Source of the DNA: Erythrophleum ivorense
Taxonomy: Eukaryota > Streptophyta > Magnoliopsida > Fabales > Fabaceae
Assembly: GCA_026724425.1 (NCBI GenBank)
Contig: JAIUCV010000019.1
Location: 9,505,141 to 9,569,140, forward strand
Length of the DNA stretch: 64,000 bases
Reading direction: 5' to 3'
The notes under the pieces are model-generated. The model made no database searches, had not been told where the DNA came from, and worked only from the letters and a program-made list of their open reading frames with translations. The translations under genes and the position numbers were made by a program. Shown one piece after another: positions 12,062 to 23,824 of this stretch; the stretch's first letter is position 1; each line of letters begins with the position of its first letter.

Positions 12062-13880
12062 CACTACAAAAAAATAGATCTTTAGTAACGACTTTTAGCG
12101 GCGACTTAAAAAAATGGTCGCTAAAAAAATATTTTTAGCAACGACTTTATTAAGTTGTCACTAAAAATTGTCACTAAAAAAATATTTTTATTTCTGAAAA
12201 GATTTTTAGCGACGACAAAAAAAAATAGTCACTAAAACTATTTAATAGCAATAAAAAAGTCATCGCTAAATATTTTTTGCGGCGACATCGACATAGTCGC
12301 CGCTAAATAACTTTTTAGTGGCGACAGGATTTAGTCGCCACTAAAATATAACATTTAGCGACGACACAATAGGTTATCACTAAAAGTCCAAATGTCCATT
12401 ATCTAACAAAACTTTTAGCGGCCACCAGATTAAGTCGTCGCTAAAACAAAACTTTTAGCGACTATTAGTTTTAGTCGTCGCTAAAATGTGATTTAGCGAC
12501 GACTAAAAGTTGTCGTCACTAAAAGTCTAAAATATTCATTATTTATCTGATAAACCTTTTAGCGACGACTTGATTTAGTAGTCGCTAAAGTGTGATTTAG
12601 AGACGACTAAAGGTAGTTGTCACTAAAAGTCCAAAATGTTCATTATTTATCTGACAAACCTTTTAGCGACGACCAGATTTAGTTGTCGCTAAAATGCGAT
12701 TTAGCGACAACTAAAGGTGGTCGTCACTAAAAGTCTAAATGCCCATTATTTATCTGACAAATCTTTTAGCGACTATTAGTTTTAGTCGTCGCTAAAGTGT
12801 GCTTTAGCGACGACTAAAGGTGATCGTCACTAAAAGTCTAAATATCCATTATCTATGTGATAAACCTTTTAGCGACGACCAGATTTAGTCGTCGCTAAAA
12901 CATAATTTTTAGCAACTATTAGTTTTAGTCGTCGCTAAAGTGTGATTTAACGACGACTAAAGGTGGTCGTCACTAAAAGTCCAAATATCCATTATCTATG
13001 TGATAAACTTTTTAGCAACGACCATATTTAGTCGTCGCTAAAACATAGTTTTTAGCGACTATTGGTTTTAGTGGTTGCTAAAGTGTGATTTAGCGACGAC
13101 TAAATGTGGTCGTCACTAAAAGTCCAAATATCCATTATTTTTGTGATAAACCTTTTAGCAACGACCAGATTTAGTCGTCGCTAAAGTGTGATTTATCGAC
13201 GACTAAAGGTGATCGTCACTAAAAGTCTAAATGCTCATTATTTATCTGACAAACCTTTTAGCGACGACCAGATTTAGTCATCACTAAAACATAGTTTTCA
13301 GCGACTATTGGTTTTAGTCGTCGCTAAAGTGTGATTTAGCGACGACTAAAGGTGGTCGTCACTAAAAGTCCAAATATTCATTATCTATGTGATAAACCTT
13401 TTAGCAATGACCAGATTTAGTCGTCGCTAAAGTGTTATTTAGCAACGACGAAATGTGGTCGTCACTAAAAGTCTAAATGCCCATTATTTATCTGACAAAC
13501 CTTTTAGTGACGACCAGATTTAGTCGTCGCTAAAACATAGTTTTTAGCGACTATTGGTTTTCGTCGTCGCTAAAGTGTGATTTAGCAACGACTAAAGGTG
13601 GTCGTCACTAAAAGTCCAAATATCCATTATTTATGTGATAAACCTTTTAGCGACGACCAGATTTAGTCGTCGTTAAAGTGTGATTTAGCGACGACCAGAT
13701 TTAGTCATCGCTAAAGTGTGATTTAGCGATGACTAAAGCTTAGTTGCCACTAAAAGTTTTGGTGCCAAATTTTTTATCAAATAAAAATATTTGCGCCAAA
13801 TTTTTTAGCGACGATTGATTTTATTTGTCGCTAAAAGTTTGCTTTTAGCGACGGCTAAAATAGTCGCCACTAAAAGTTTT
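12062..13880. repeat. Left subterminal array of CACTA 2 with higher-order structure
   Basis: Dozens of forward and inverted copies of TTTAGCGACGAC are present. The anchor CATTATNTATNTGA appears eleven times (near 12395, 12533, 12638, 12743, 12844, 12984, 13130, 13236, 13376, 13480 and 13623). Spacing is about 101-106 bp or about 138-146 bp. The longer units contain one additional inverted pair around TTTTTAGCGACTATTGGTTT. Such arrays are TNPA binding regions in studied CACTA elements. Confidence 0.9.
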
Positions 13881-15567
13881 GCCGTAAATTTTTTTATTTA
13901 TTAAAATTTTTTACGTGAAATATTTTTGTAATTTATTTATAAATAAAAATATTTGAAATTAGAATATTTTTAAGTTTAAAAAATAAATTATACATGTCAA
14001 TTAATATATGCAAATATACAGGATAAAAAAATTAATTATAATATTTTTAAGTTAAAAAAATATTTTTAAAGTTAATGATTAATATATAGAAATATATAAG
14101 ACTAAAAAGAAATTTTAGTTGTAGTCATTAATTATGATCATTAATTAAAAAAATAAAACTATAATTTTTATTAAGTTTAAAATACTTAGTAGATTTAAGA
14201 AGTTAAAATTTTAATTTTTATAATTCACGAAATTAATATGTCTAAGATTTCATATGTCAAAGAATCCATATATCTAAAATTTTAATTTTAATTTCTATGA
14301 TTTATTTTATTAATGTGCCCTTTTCAACTTTTGAAGCGACGTAAACAACAAAGAGGTAGAAAGAAAGAAAAAAATAATGAAAAAGAAAAAAAAATGGATA
14401 AAAAATTGAACTCTACCTTAATCTCTTATCATTGCAACATTAATTTTAGTTGGGTAACCCTTTTAAATTCCTATTCTATCTTCTTCTTCATCCATTAATG
14501 TCTTCTTCTCCCTCATGTTCTACCGCTTTAAACTTGATATTTTATAATGAAAGCAAAAATATAATAATTTCTATGGATTTTTTGGTGAGGGGGTAGCCAT
14601 GGATGTGAATTTAGAACTTCAATCTTGATACTTTAAACTTGGAGAGATCTTAAATGATTTTTTTTTATGAAGATGAGCCTAGTTGTAATGTAATGAGTCC
14701 TAGTGTAATGATTTAACATACATTTCCTGTTGAGACAACCACGTATACAAATTCTAGAGAGATAAGCTGGAGGATGATTTATATTTAAGATTAAAAACTT
14801 CAAATGTTTTAGTTTAAACAAAAATATATAATAGATAGATAATAGAAAAAGATACATTAGGCTATTGAAGAATAAAGATTCTAAATTCTTAATTAATTTT
14901 TGAGTTCAATTTTGTATTTCTTAATCTTTACCTTCTTTTTATTGTTAATCAAGTACTTGAATTCAAAACTTAAATAGAATAAAACTTAAGTAAATTATAA
15001 AAAGCATTATATAATTATAGACTTGCTTTAATGTTAGTGAAAGATAGTAAAAAACAAAAATCACAAAATTAAAGCCCTAAACAAATTTTTTTAAGAAAAA
15101 TAAGTGACCGAATCGCCTTCGGCATTCGCCACGCGTAGATCTCAAAAAAATACCCAAAATAAAAAAAAATCACCTCAAACGGAGTACGGTACATAAAGTT
15201 ATGGCATTTTAAAGTTTTACCCTCCAATCTTATATTTTCTTCATAATTTCTGCTCCAAACCTAAAAGCACTTCAACAGTAAAACCTAGGTCAGTTTTCAT
15301 TCCCCGCCTCTTTGTTTTCCCCGTCTTTCCCCTTTCCCCCTTTCTCATTTTCAAACCTTCTTTGCATCTGCTGGCAAAGGCTATTGGAAAATCCTTCTCA
15401 ATCTTCGTTCCAATACATCCCTCTGGTCGATTTCATTGTGAGTGAAGCTATTCTAACAAAAACATTTCGCGCACGAAAAATAGAGTATCCCTAAGAGCTG
15501 ATTTTGCTGTGGAAGAGGAGAACACAAAAACTGAAGAGGAAGGAAGCTATGTAAGTGGTAATCTGGT
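13881..15567. other. CACTA 2 interior, non-coding, possible transcript leader
   Basis: 13881-15090 is extremely AT-rich and shows no gene. Base composition changes at about 15100-15540, with a GC-richer patch and pyrimidine-rich blocks (CCCCGTCTTTCCCCTTTCCC). This could be the promoter and leader of the transposase transcription unit, by analogy with other CACTA elements. The short open frames here lack any family signature. Confidence 0.4.
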
Positions 15568-15776
15568 TCATTATTTGCTCCTTCTTTGGTCTATTGTTTG
15601 CTCCTTCTCTGGTTCATTGTTTGCTCCTTCTCTGGTCTATTGTTTGCTCCTTCTCTGGTCTATTGTTTGCTTCTTCTATGGTTCATTGTTTGCTCCTTCT
15701 CTGGTCTATTGTTTGCTCATTCTCTGGTCTATTGTTTGCTTCTTCTCTGGTCTATTATTTGGTCCTTCTTTGTGCA
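15568..15776. repeat. 23-bp minisatellite, about nine copies
   Basis: Near-perfect tandem copies of a 23-base unit based on GGTCTATTGTTTGCTCCTTC are present. Variants alternate TCTATT with TTCATT and CTCCTTC with CTTCTTC. Because 23 is not a multiple of three, all three plus-strand frames stay open through the array and give leucine/serine/cysteine-rich strings. These are repeat artefacts and not domains. The array lies inside CACTA 2. Confidence 0.85.
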
Positions 15777-16519
15777 ATTGATTAAGTGTTGTGGCTGTGG
15801 CTAGCAGAACTGAATAATGCCAATTTTGAATCGAATTTACTTTCTTTTTTTTAGAATTTCTTCTTTCCTCTTCTGATATGTAAATTTATAGTATATTTTG
15901 CTAAACATCTGAAAATAATTTCTTATGTTTTAAACTTACTGAATACAATGCAGATTCTCAAGTGTTAGCTCCTCAAACAAATCAACTGTGGCTCCTCAAA
16001 TCTTTACTGTAGCTACTGAAGCATAAAGGTATTATTTTTCTAAAGTAGTGAACTATATCAAGCTTGGAATTGTAATATTTTGCTATGACATTGGTCATCA
16101 ATTCTGTTGTTGTCTTGATAGTTTGCTGTGATACAAATGACATGGTTTTAATTTCTGATGTGTGCCTAAGCCTTGAGGGTGGAATGGTTCTGTTAAGTGT
16201 TGTAAATTTGGTGTCTAAACAAGATTTGGTTCAATAATTCTACCTGTGTGTGTACCTGCATAAGTTCTGATATGTGCCTAAATCTTTTGAGGGTGCAATG
16301 GTTGTTTTTAAGTGCTGCAAATTTGGTATCTAAGCTCTGATATAGACCCATAAGTTCTGTAGGTTTGGTGCTTATAAGTGCTGTAGGTTTGGTGAGTGCT
16401 ATAAATTTAGTGCTTATAAATTCTAAAATGTGCCTTTAAGTTCTGATATGTGCTTTAGAGATTTGGTCCAATTCTGTTGCCTTGATAGTTTGCTGTGACA
16501 CTGCTGAAGTCTGGTGTTA

Positions 16520-16815
16520 ATTTTGATATATGCCTATAAGTGATATGTGCCTAAACTCTTATATATGCCTATAAGTTCTGATATGTGCCTAAACTCTTAT
16601 ATGTGGCTATAAGTTTTGATATGTGCCTAAACTCTTATATATGCCTATAAGTTCTGATATGTGCCTAAACTCTTATATGTGCCTATAAGTTCTGATATGT
16701 GCCTAAACTCTGATATATGCCTACAAGTTCTATAGATTCCTAAACTCTGATATATGCCTTTAAGTTCTTATATGTGCCTAAACTCTGATATATGCCTTTA
16801 AGTTCTTATATGTAC
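16520..16815. repeat. About 38-bp minisatellite
   Basis: Six to seven imperfect copies of a unit containing GATATGTGCCTAAACTCTTA followed by TATGCCTATAAGTTCT are present. Looser relatives extend back to about 16200 (TTCTGATATGTGCCTAA). There is no coding potential. The array is inside CACTA 2, probably in an intron or the lost 5' part of the tnpD unit. Confidence 0.75.
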
Positions 16816-17086
16816 TTTAGAGATTTGGTCCAATTCTGTTGCCTTAATACTGTTGAGGATTGCTATTTTTTTTTAGGATGAAGTATGGTGCTTAAGTTTT
16901 TTAAGTGCTGTAAACTTAGTGTTCAAATTACATTTTGTCCTATTTCCATACCTATGTGTGTCATACCATCATACATTATGTATTCTACCTTTCTATAGTT
17001 AAGACCTTATTAAGAAGATTCTAAAGGAGTTGCCCAACTTTGAGTTTCTTCAAAACTTCTCAATTATAGATTATTCTGTCATGAGA

Positions 17087-17288
17087 TAGAAGATCCTGTT
17101 GACAAGGTCTTATCCTATCGACAAGGTTTTCAATTTTCCTTTGCTAAATTTGAGATCTTGTCGACAAGGTCTTATCTAATCAACAAGGTCTTCAATTTTC
17201 CTTTGTTAAATTTGAGATCTTGTTGATAAGGTCTTATCTTGTCGACAAGATCTGTTATCTTATCAACAATATCTTATAACTTATCAAT
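17087..17288. repeat. Palindromic repeat cluster 1 (GATCTTGTCGACAAGATC type)
   Basis: Around eight half or full copies of a dyad whose ideal form GATCTTGTCGACAAGATC is a perfect 18-base palindrome are present. They include GATCCTGTTGACAAGGTCT, TATCGACAAGG and GATCTTGTCGACAAGG, mixed with TTCAATTTTCCTTTG spacers. The cluster lies just upstream of the tnpD exon. Confidence 0.7.
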
Positions 17289-17424
17289 TTCCCTCATTAT
17301 ATTTTATACTAGAACAGAGTTTGGTTTTAGTTCAGATCTAAAACTTGGAGATCTGAACTAAAACATAAGTATATAATTCTTTACATGTAACTAGAACAAA
17401 GTAATGATGAAGATCGTTACTTAG

Positions 17425-18098
17425 GCTGAAGAACAGATAATAGTGGAATACTTGTGAAAGGTGATGATGAAGACGAGAATAAAGAGTACTATGGTGTGTT
17501 AGATGACATATATGAGTTGTCATATATTGGGCATAAAAAAGTGCATTTATTCAAGTGTCATTGGTGGGATGTGGCTCATCTAGGAAGAAGATACAAGGTT
17601 GATAAATTTGGAATCACTAGCGTGAATACCCATTATTCACTCAACTCTAATGAGCCATTTGTCTTAGCATATCAAGCCGAACAAGTATTATATTTAAATG
17701 ACATAGTTGATGCAAATTGGCTTATTGTTGTCAAGACAAATCCTCGTGACCTGTTCAATATGCCTGAGGTGACTGATGATGACGTTAGTGGGGACTTTGA
17801 AGGAGGGCCCATCGATGAGGCATATCAATAAGATGAGATCGAACTATATGTGGTCCTTGACGATAATGTGGGAAATGACTTTGTGGTCCAGTTGCAGAGA
17901 GATGATGTTGCTCCAGAGACTCTAAACCATTCAAGCGAATGCCTACAAACACAATGCCCAAGTGCAATTAATGCAGAATATGAATTCATTGATGACAATG
18001 ATGAGGATGTATCCACTGACAAAGGAGATTCAGAAGACATACTTAGGGAGGATGATGAAGTCGATACTGACACCACGATACAAACCAAGATTAACTAA
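17425..18098 (+). pseudogene. CACTA tnpD transposase 3' end (DUF4216-type), with nonsense codon
   Basis: The frame reads RTDNSGILVKGDDEDEN, then YYGVLDDIYELSYIG, LFKCHWWDV, KVDKFGITSVN, EPFVLAYQAEQV and VKTNPRDLF. This is the conserved order of the DUF4216 domain at the C-terminus of plant CACTA TNPD/TNP2 proteins. An in-frame TAA at 17829-17831 interrupts the frame, which then continues open and acidic to a stop at 18096-18098. A TGA lies at the upstream edge near 17425. The Transposase_21 catalytic region is not found between 13.9 and 17.4 kb, so this is a 5'-truncated relic. Confidence 0.85.
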
Positions 18099-18189
18099 GA
18101 TTCTATGATATTTAATGGTACGTATAATAAATGACTAAAATATTAAATTCGTAGATAGCATCCTATTTCATTGAGTTTTTTTTTTTAAT

Positions 18190-18470
18190 ATTTTGATAAG
18201 GTTAAAGATCTTGTTCATAAAGTAGAATATCTTGTCGACAAGATTGAAGATCTTATCAACAATGTCTTTAAATTTAGTGGCTGGATAATATGTTGTTGAC
18301 ACAATTGAAGATCTTGTCAACAAGATCCTGAATTCAATAGAGAGAAGTTTGAAACCTTGTCAACAAGATTTGTTATCTTACAACAAGGTATTCTTTAATT
18401 GAGAAACTTATAAAAGCCAAGATCTTGTTGACTTGACCAATACCTTGTCAACAAGGTTTTCGATCATAAT
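18190..18470. repeat. Palindromic repeat cluster 2 (GATCTTGTCGACAAGATC type)
   Basis: This is the same dyad family as at 17087-17288, here with forms such as ATCTTGTCGACAAGATTG, GATCTTATCAACAATG, GATCTTGTCAACAAGATC and CCTTGTCAACAAGG. It sits between the tnpD relic and the tnpA-like gene, so the two clusters bracket the tnpD exon. Confidence 0.7.
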
Positions 18471-18516
18471 AAGTTATAACACATAATAAGCGATAATTAT
18501 GATAGTTTCTATAAGG

Positions 18517-18518
<2 letters not shown>

Positions 18519-18556
<38 letters not shown>

Positions 18557-18557
18557 C
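18519..18557. repeat. (ATT)n microsatellite
   Basis: About twelve perfect TTA/ATT triplets lie upstream of the tnpA-like gene. Confidence 0.95.
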
Positions 18558-18681
18558 ATTGTTTTAAATTTTTAAAACTTCTCTTCTTATAATTCATTTC
18601 TTGGTTAAAAGTTTTATAATTTTATAAATTGACATTGTTCAACTACCTTATTCTCATAATAAATGTGGAATAATATAGAAA

Positions 18682-20541
18682 ATGTCAAGTGCTGGATGTG
18701 GGAGAGGGGCTGGACGAGGTGGACGAGGCTTAGGACGTGGAAATGGACGAGGGAGGCAGAATAATACGAGTGATGTTGCATCCCCACCACGTACGAAAGG
18801 GCAACTTGAGCATGATGCACTAGAAGCTCTAGAAGCTCAATATTCTCCATTGCCACTAGAGCCAGTTGGTGAGGAAGAACAAGAACAAGATGGTTCACCT
18901 CTTACCCAACCATCACAAAATCAAAGTAGTGCAGGTAAGCAAGGGAAACAATATAAGTGTTTAGTTAATTTTTTGCCTTGTGTCATATATAAGTATATTT
19001 ATTTTTTATGTATCATCATCTAATCATTTTCTTTTTCTATATTGTTCAGCTTCTTGCAGCACTGTTAAAAAGGGTCGAGGGAAGTATAAGTGTTTAGGAG
19101 TTGATCTTAAAACAAAATTTGGCAACAAGATCTTAATTACCATGTCTAGGACTACTGAACGCCCGATTGGAGATGGAGCTCAAGACTTATCTAGTTACAT
19201 TGGTTGGGTGGTGCGGACTACTGTGTCCTTAAGAGATGGTGATTGGAAAGATATTGCAAATAAAGATGGGGACACCATGTGGTTGAAAGTGAAGGTAACA
19301 AGTTACATATTTTAAATGCATATCTTTAACTAATATGCAAATACCTATGTTATATTTACAATTATAACTGCTTATAATTTGAATTTGCTATTCTATTCTT
19401 AATGTATAGGACAAATTTGAAGTTCGCGATCCTCAACAGGAGGTGGCATTCAAGTCTTACTACATGGACTCGATGCAACGACTCTTTAAGAATTGGAAGT
19501 CTTTGTTGTCAAAAATATATAAGAACTACATGACTGACGAGGAAAGGGAAGCAGCAAAACCAAAGGATGTTAGTCTTGAAGATTGGGATTGGCTAATTTA
19601 GCACTTTAAATCTGATAAGTTTCAGGTCCTTAGTTCAAACTTTATTGCAGTTGTACTATTATTAATTAAAATTATCATTAACAACACTTTGGCTTTATAT
19701 GCAGGCTGCAAGTAGTAGAAATAGTAGAAATAGGTCAAAGCAGGTAACATTACATACATGTGGTACCCGCTCATTTGCAGAGGTTGAAGAGTCTTTGGTG
19801 AGCATCTCATTGTAATCTCATTGTATTTTAAGAGAAATTCGTTTCTATATTCACTACTATTTTTTTTCATGCTAAAAAGCTTTGAATGCTAATGTCTGAA
19901 AAATATGTAGAGGGACCCAGAAACAGGGGACCCAGCAACGGCTGATCGAGAGTGGGAGGCACAACATACTCGTCGAACAAAAGAGGGAGAGATAGTGTGG
20001 GCTGATCCGCAGTCCCAAGAGATCCATGTAATGTTCTCAAATTCATTAACTTTAAACAAATTGTTTGTACAATTTTCCATACTTCTAACTTATGTCCTGC
20101 ACTACAGTCACGCATTCACGATCTTGTTATTCAACAACAAGTAACAAATGAAGAGGCACGCCTAACTGGAGATAAGATATTAGCTACCGTACTGGGGGAG
20201 AGATCGGGGATGTGCGTGGCAAGGGATATGGGAAGAAACCCTCGAGAAAGAGAAGCATCGGCGAATATGAAGTGGAGTCTAGAGTTTCTTCTGCAATAGA
20301 ACAAGTGCGTGAAGAGATGAGCAAAGAAATGGAACAAAAACTACAAGAGGAGCGAGCCCAAATGCAAGCACAGATGCAAGCTGAAATTCGTGCTCAAATG
20401 ACTGCCTTTATGGCTACATTCCAACAGGTATCTTTTCACTTTTCTTTTTCTTTTCAATGTTAAAAAACTTAGTGTTATGTTTCTTTTCAGCAAGGAAATG
20501 TACCTCTGATGAACAATGTTTCAAGTGGAGAAGCTCAATAA
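18682..20541 (+). pseudogene. tnpA-like transposase gene (Ptta/En/Spm), about eight exons, broken
   Basis: Exon 1 (18682-18934) encodes a Gly/Arg-rich start, RGAGRGGRGLGRGNGRGRQN. Exon 2 (19050-19294) carries KGRGKYKCLGVDL and GWVVRTTVSLRDGDW. Exon 3 (19410-19625) carries FEVRDPQQEVAFKSYYMDSM. Later exons carry GTRSFAEVEESL, DPETGDPATADREWE and VLGERSG, the Ptta/En/Spm signature, then a Glu/Gln coiled coil (QMQAQMQAEIRAQM), ending GNVPLMNNVSSGEAQ and TAA at 20539-20541. Splice sites and phases agree for exons 1-3. Two breaks are visible: TAG at 19599-19601 in exon 3, and a frameshift near 20205 just after VLGERSG. The family binds subterminal repeats. Confidence 0.85.
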
Positions 20542-21179
20542 TTTTGTGAGTAATTAAGAGTTTTAATGATTGATTATTTAACTAAGACAAATAATGCATC
20601 TTAATTTATAACACCATTTTCTTTTTAAATTTTTGACATTAATTTGTTTATGACATATATAGTCTTTCAAACATTATGCTTTACTGAAATTGGAAAGTGG
20701 TCTCAATTTGTCATACAGGTAATTGCTTTGATGGAGAAAGTCTTGACATTTACAAAACAAAATAAAGTGTCTAGATTGAATGCTAGTGCCCCTCCCTTGA
20801 ATTATGAAGATTCAAGCAATTACCAATACTAGCTTCTTGTTCTTTTCCTTTTGTTTAGTAATATTGTAATACTATTTTAAACATTGAATAATGGAGTGTA
20901 TGAGTGAGTTTAAAAAATTATTCATATGACAAATTTTTGTATTTATACTTGTTGGATGAACCTTTGCAGTAATGTATATATCAAATTTGTTAGCAAAGTT
21001 TGATTTGCTCTCTTTTTACTTATGTATTTTAAAATGTTAGATTTTGTAAAAGGGTATATGTTATTAGAGATTTAAAAGATTTATTTTTCACCATTTATAA
21101 TATTATAAAATCTATTTTAGTAAACAGGATTGAAGAAAATAATTAAGAAAAATACTAAAAATTTGAAAAAAAAAACTTT

Positions 21180-21708
21180 TTTAGCGGCGACTAAAGTCGT
21201 CGCTAATAGTGTATAAAAAAAAGAATTTTAGCGACTACTAATGTCGCCGCTAAATCTCTTGAACTAGAAGGTCGTCGCTAAATAAAAGGATTTTTGCAGT
21301 GAAAAGGTCGTCGCTAAATCTCTTGAACTAACATGTCGTCGCTAAAAGTATGCATTTAGTGACCACAGCTATTGGCAAAAGTCGTCGCTAAAAGTTTTTA
21401 GTGTCAAAAGATATTTGTCGCTGTTAAAACTATACATTTAGTGACGACTCTTTTCGCCTCTAAATGCTGTGGCTCCAAAAGTTTTGGAGTTTTAGCAGCA
21501 AAATTACATATATTTAGGGGCGATTTTTGTCGTCGCAAAAAGTTTTTTTAGCGACGACAATTTTTTGGCTATTAAATCTCTTTAGCAACGGCTGTAATTG
21601 CGGCGATTTAGCGACGATTACATTGTCGTCGCTAAATAGTTTTAGCGACGACTTCTGATGTTTTAGCGACGACTTTTGTCATCGCAAATTCCATATTTTT
21701 TTGTAGTG
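21180..21708. repeat. Right subterminal array of CACTA 2
   Basis: Multiple copies of GTCGTCGCTAAA and TTTAGCGACGAC, more diverged than on the left, lead into the terminal GTAGTG. The stretch from 20542 to 21180 between the tnpA-like gene and this array is AT-rich and non-coding. Confidence 0.88.
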
Positions 21709-21711
21709 CTT

Positions 21712-23824
21712 CAAGTGCCTTTATAGGAATTTTAAGAGTTTTCTAAATAAACTTAAAATAAAAAATTTTTGTTACTGAAAGATTTCACTTCCCTCTTGAT
21801 CTCTTTTGGACTAACAAATCAAAACAATTATTGGGTCAATGTGGTTTAATTCTAAAATAAAAAACAAGACTTAGTTGGATAATTGTAATAGGTATGTACC
21901 TCTTTGGCCTTTGGCCTTCAAGGTTGTGAGTTTCTTTGTACATCTAAGATATATGTTGACAAGTTTATTTGCTTATTAGGAAAATCACTTGGTAGTATGG
22001 AATTTTAAGAAATGGATACTCTCCGTATTTGCAAGCTATGATTGTAAGGTAAATTAAAAATGGGGTACAGGAAGAATTGAGAATAAAATAATTAACCTCA
22101 TTTGTGCTCAACAAGAAGTGTGAAGTTTATGATTGTAGCTCTTCTAACATTTTTAGTAATTTTATGGGGGTATGATTATGTTGGGTATCGCCATTCATCT
22201 AGGAAGGTTTTTTAAAATGCTTGTTATTACAATAAATATGCTATGTAATGTATGCATTAGTGTGACTGGTAGTAGAGCTAGCAACATCAACTAAAGAGCA
22301 AAAAGAGATTGAAGCCATAGAGGGCTTGAGAAAGAGAGAAGCTACTTCTTTACTGCTCAAGTGATGAGCAACATAACGTGCTCCTCAAGCTGAGCAACAA
22401 TCTAGAGGTCCATATTTTTTTTTCTTAACCCTAATCATCCATTTTTTTTAATTTGATTTTTTTAAAGAAGCAAAATATTGGATGAAAACAATTTTCTAAC
22501 TTCTACCAGACAGTCAACTTCTATAAACTATTTGGTAGAAGTTGAAAAACTATTTTCATTCTGTGTTTTATTTCTTTTCAAATAAATATATACATGGATG
22601 GCTAGAATTACTAAAAGAAAAAAGAAGGTCCAAATTTGCCCAGCTTGAACAGTAGGGAAATTTGCATTCAACAGAGAGAGAGAGAGAGAGAGGTATTGCC
22701 ATGGGAAAGATGAAGAAGAAATAGGAAGAGTATTTTAGTAATTTTGTATAATTTATATTTTTAAATTTAGATAATAGAGAGTTTATTGCAATGAAGCTAA
22801 TAAATTAGGAATTTGTAGTTTTTTTTTAGATTAGAGGAAACATTAAAATTGGAGAAAAAGATTAGATAGGATAAGTGTAATTAATTAATTAATGATTTAT
22901 TTAATACCATTAAGTCATTCATATATTCAAGTTAATTTATTATTAAAGTTAGCATTAAATTTTGGATGGATTATGTATAAAGGGCAAAATTGAGTTCTTT
23001 TCTATTTTTTAATATATTTATATAATTTTATAAAAAAATAATTATAGGGGAGAACCCATTATTATTATTATTTGTTTCTCTTATTTTTTTTAACTACGAA
23101 TCATATAAAACTTTACTGAGATTTGAAAAACAGATAAATTTATATTCTATGAATATAAATTAATCTTTTTAACAAATTGAGTGTTCAGATGTTGAAAATC
23201 ATAAAATTGAGAAACTAATGAGAAATAAATTAATTTATAAGTAAAACTATAAAAAATAATTTAGCAAGCATGGAATCATTTGATCTAATGATCTGTTAGA
23301 AAAGTATGATGGCAATCCATTATCCTAGATATGCCTATCCATTGCTAATACTAAAAGAGCAAAACTTATACAGAATGAAAAGGAAAAAAAAAAGTTTCTC
23401 AAAATAATTTAGAGCCTGAACAATCACTCCGGGGTCAGTATATTTTTAATTCAATCCAAAAGAAACTATTGGAGGGATCGAGAATCAAGTTCTTTCTTTT
23501 CTTCTGGGGAAGGAAGGGAGGAGGCCAAAACAAAAACCTAAACATGAACACTTCTAGGGAAAACAAAACCAGGCATATCTTCCATAAACAGATTGAAGCA
23601 GAGTTTTTAATATAATAAAATTAACAATTTTCAACTTTATGTCGTAGATTGAGTAGACCTTCCTTCAACTTTTGGTAATAGTTGTATGATCAAACTCAAC
23701 GTCGTATTCGGAATAAGTGACGAAATGAGTATTGGTGATAGAAGAAATATGGAGATGAAAGTCGCATAAGATTATAGAAAGCATGAGGCAAACCGGAAGG
23801 AAAAGAGAAAAATATGGTGTAAAT
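21712..23824. other. Non-coding start of duplicated block A
   Basis: No gene was recognised. From about 22550 the sequence is collinear with 43560 onward (shared GAGAGAGAGAG tract, then TAATAGAGAGTTTATTGCAATGAAG and GATTAGAGGAAACATTA), which marks the left side of block A. An (AG)n tract lies at 22672-22692. The part 21712-22550 is single-copy within the window. Confidence 0.6.

Larger units (their letters stand above)
12062..21708 (+). mobile_element. CACTA (En/Spm) DNA transposon 2, large, decayed
   Basis: The ends CACTACAAAAAAATA and its exact inverted copy are perfect over 15 bases. The 3-bp target duplication CTT lies at 12059-12061 and 21709-21711. Subterminal arrays built on TTTAGCGACGAC / GTCGTCGCTAAA occupy about 1.8 kb on the left and 0.5 kb on the right. 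Inside, on the plus strand and in the order usual for plant CACTA elements, lie a tnpD 3' end (DUF4216-type) and a tnpA-like gene. The tnpD catalytic part is absent and both genes carry stops or frameshifts, so the element is inferred to be non-autonomous. Confidence 0.95.

Noticed and set aside
12062..13880. Regular repeats with spacers, CRISPR-like at first sight
   Set aside because: The repeats are palindromic transposon subterminal motifs with repeated rather than unique spacers, inside a CACTA element of a plant genome.
15312..15804. Overlapping 60-90 codon open frames on the plus strand
   Set aside because: They are created by the 23-bp minisatellite and a pyrimidine-rich leader; no frame has a family signature.
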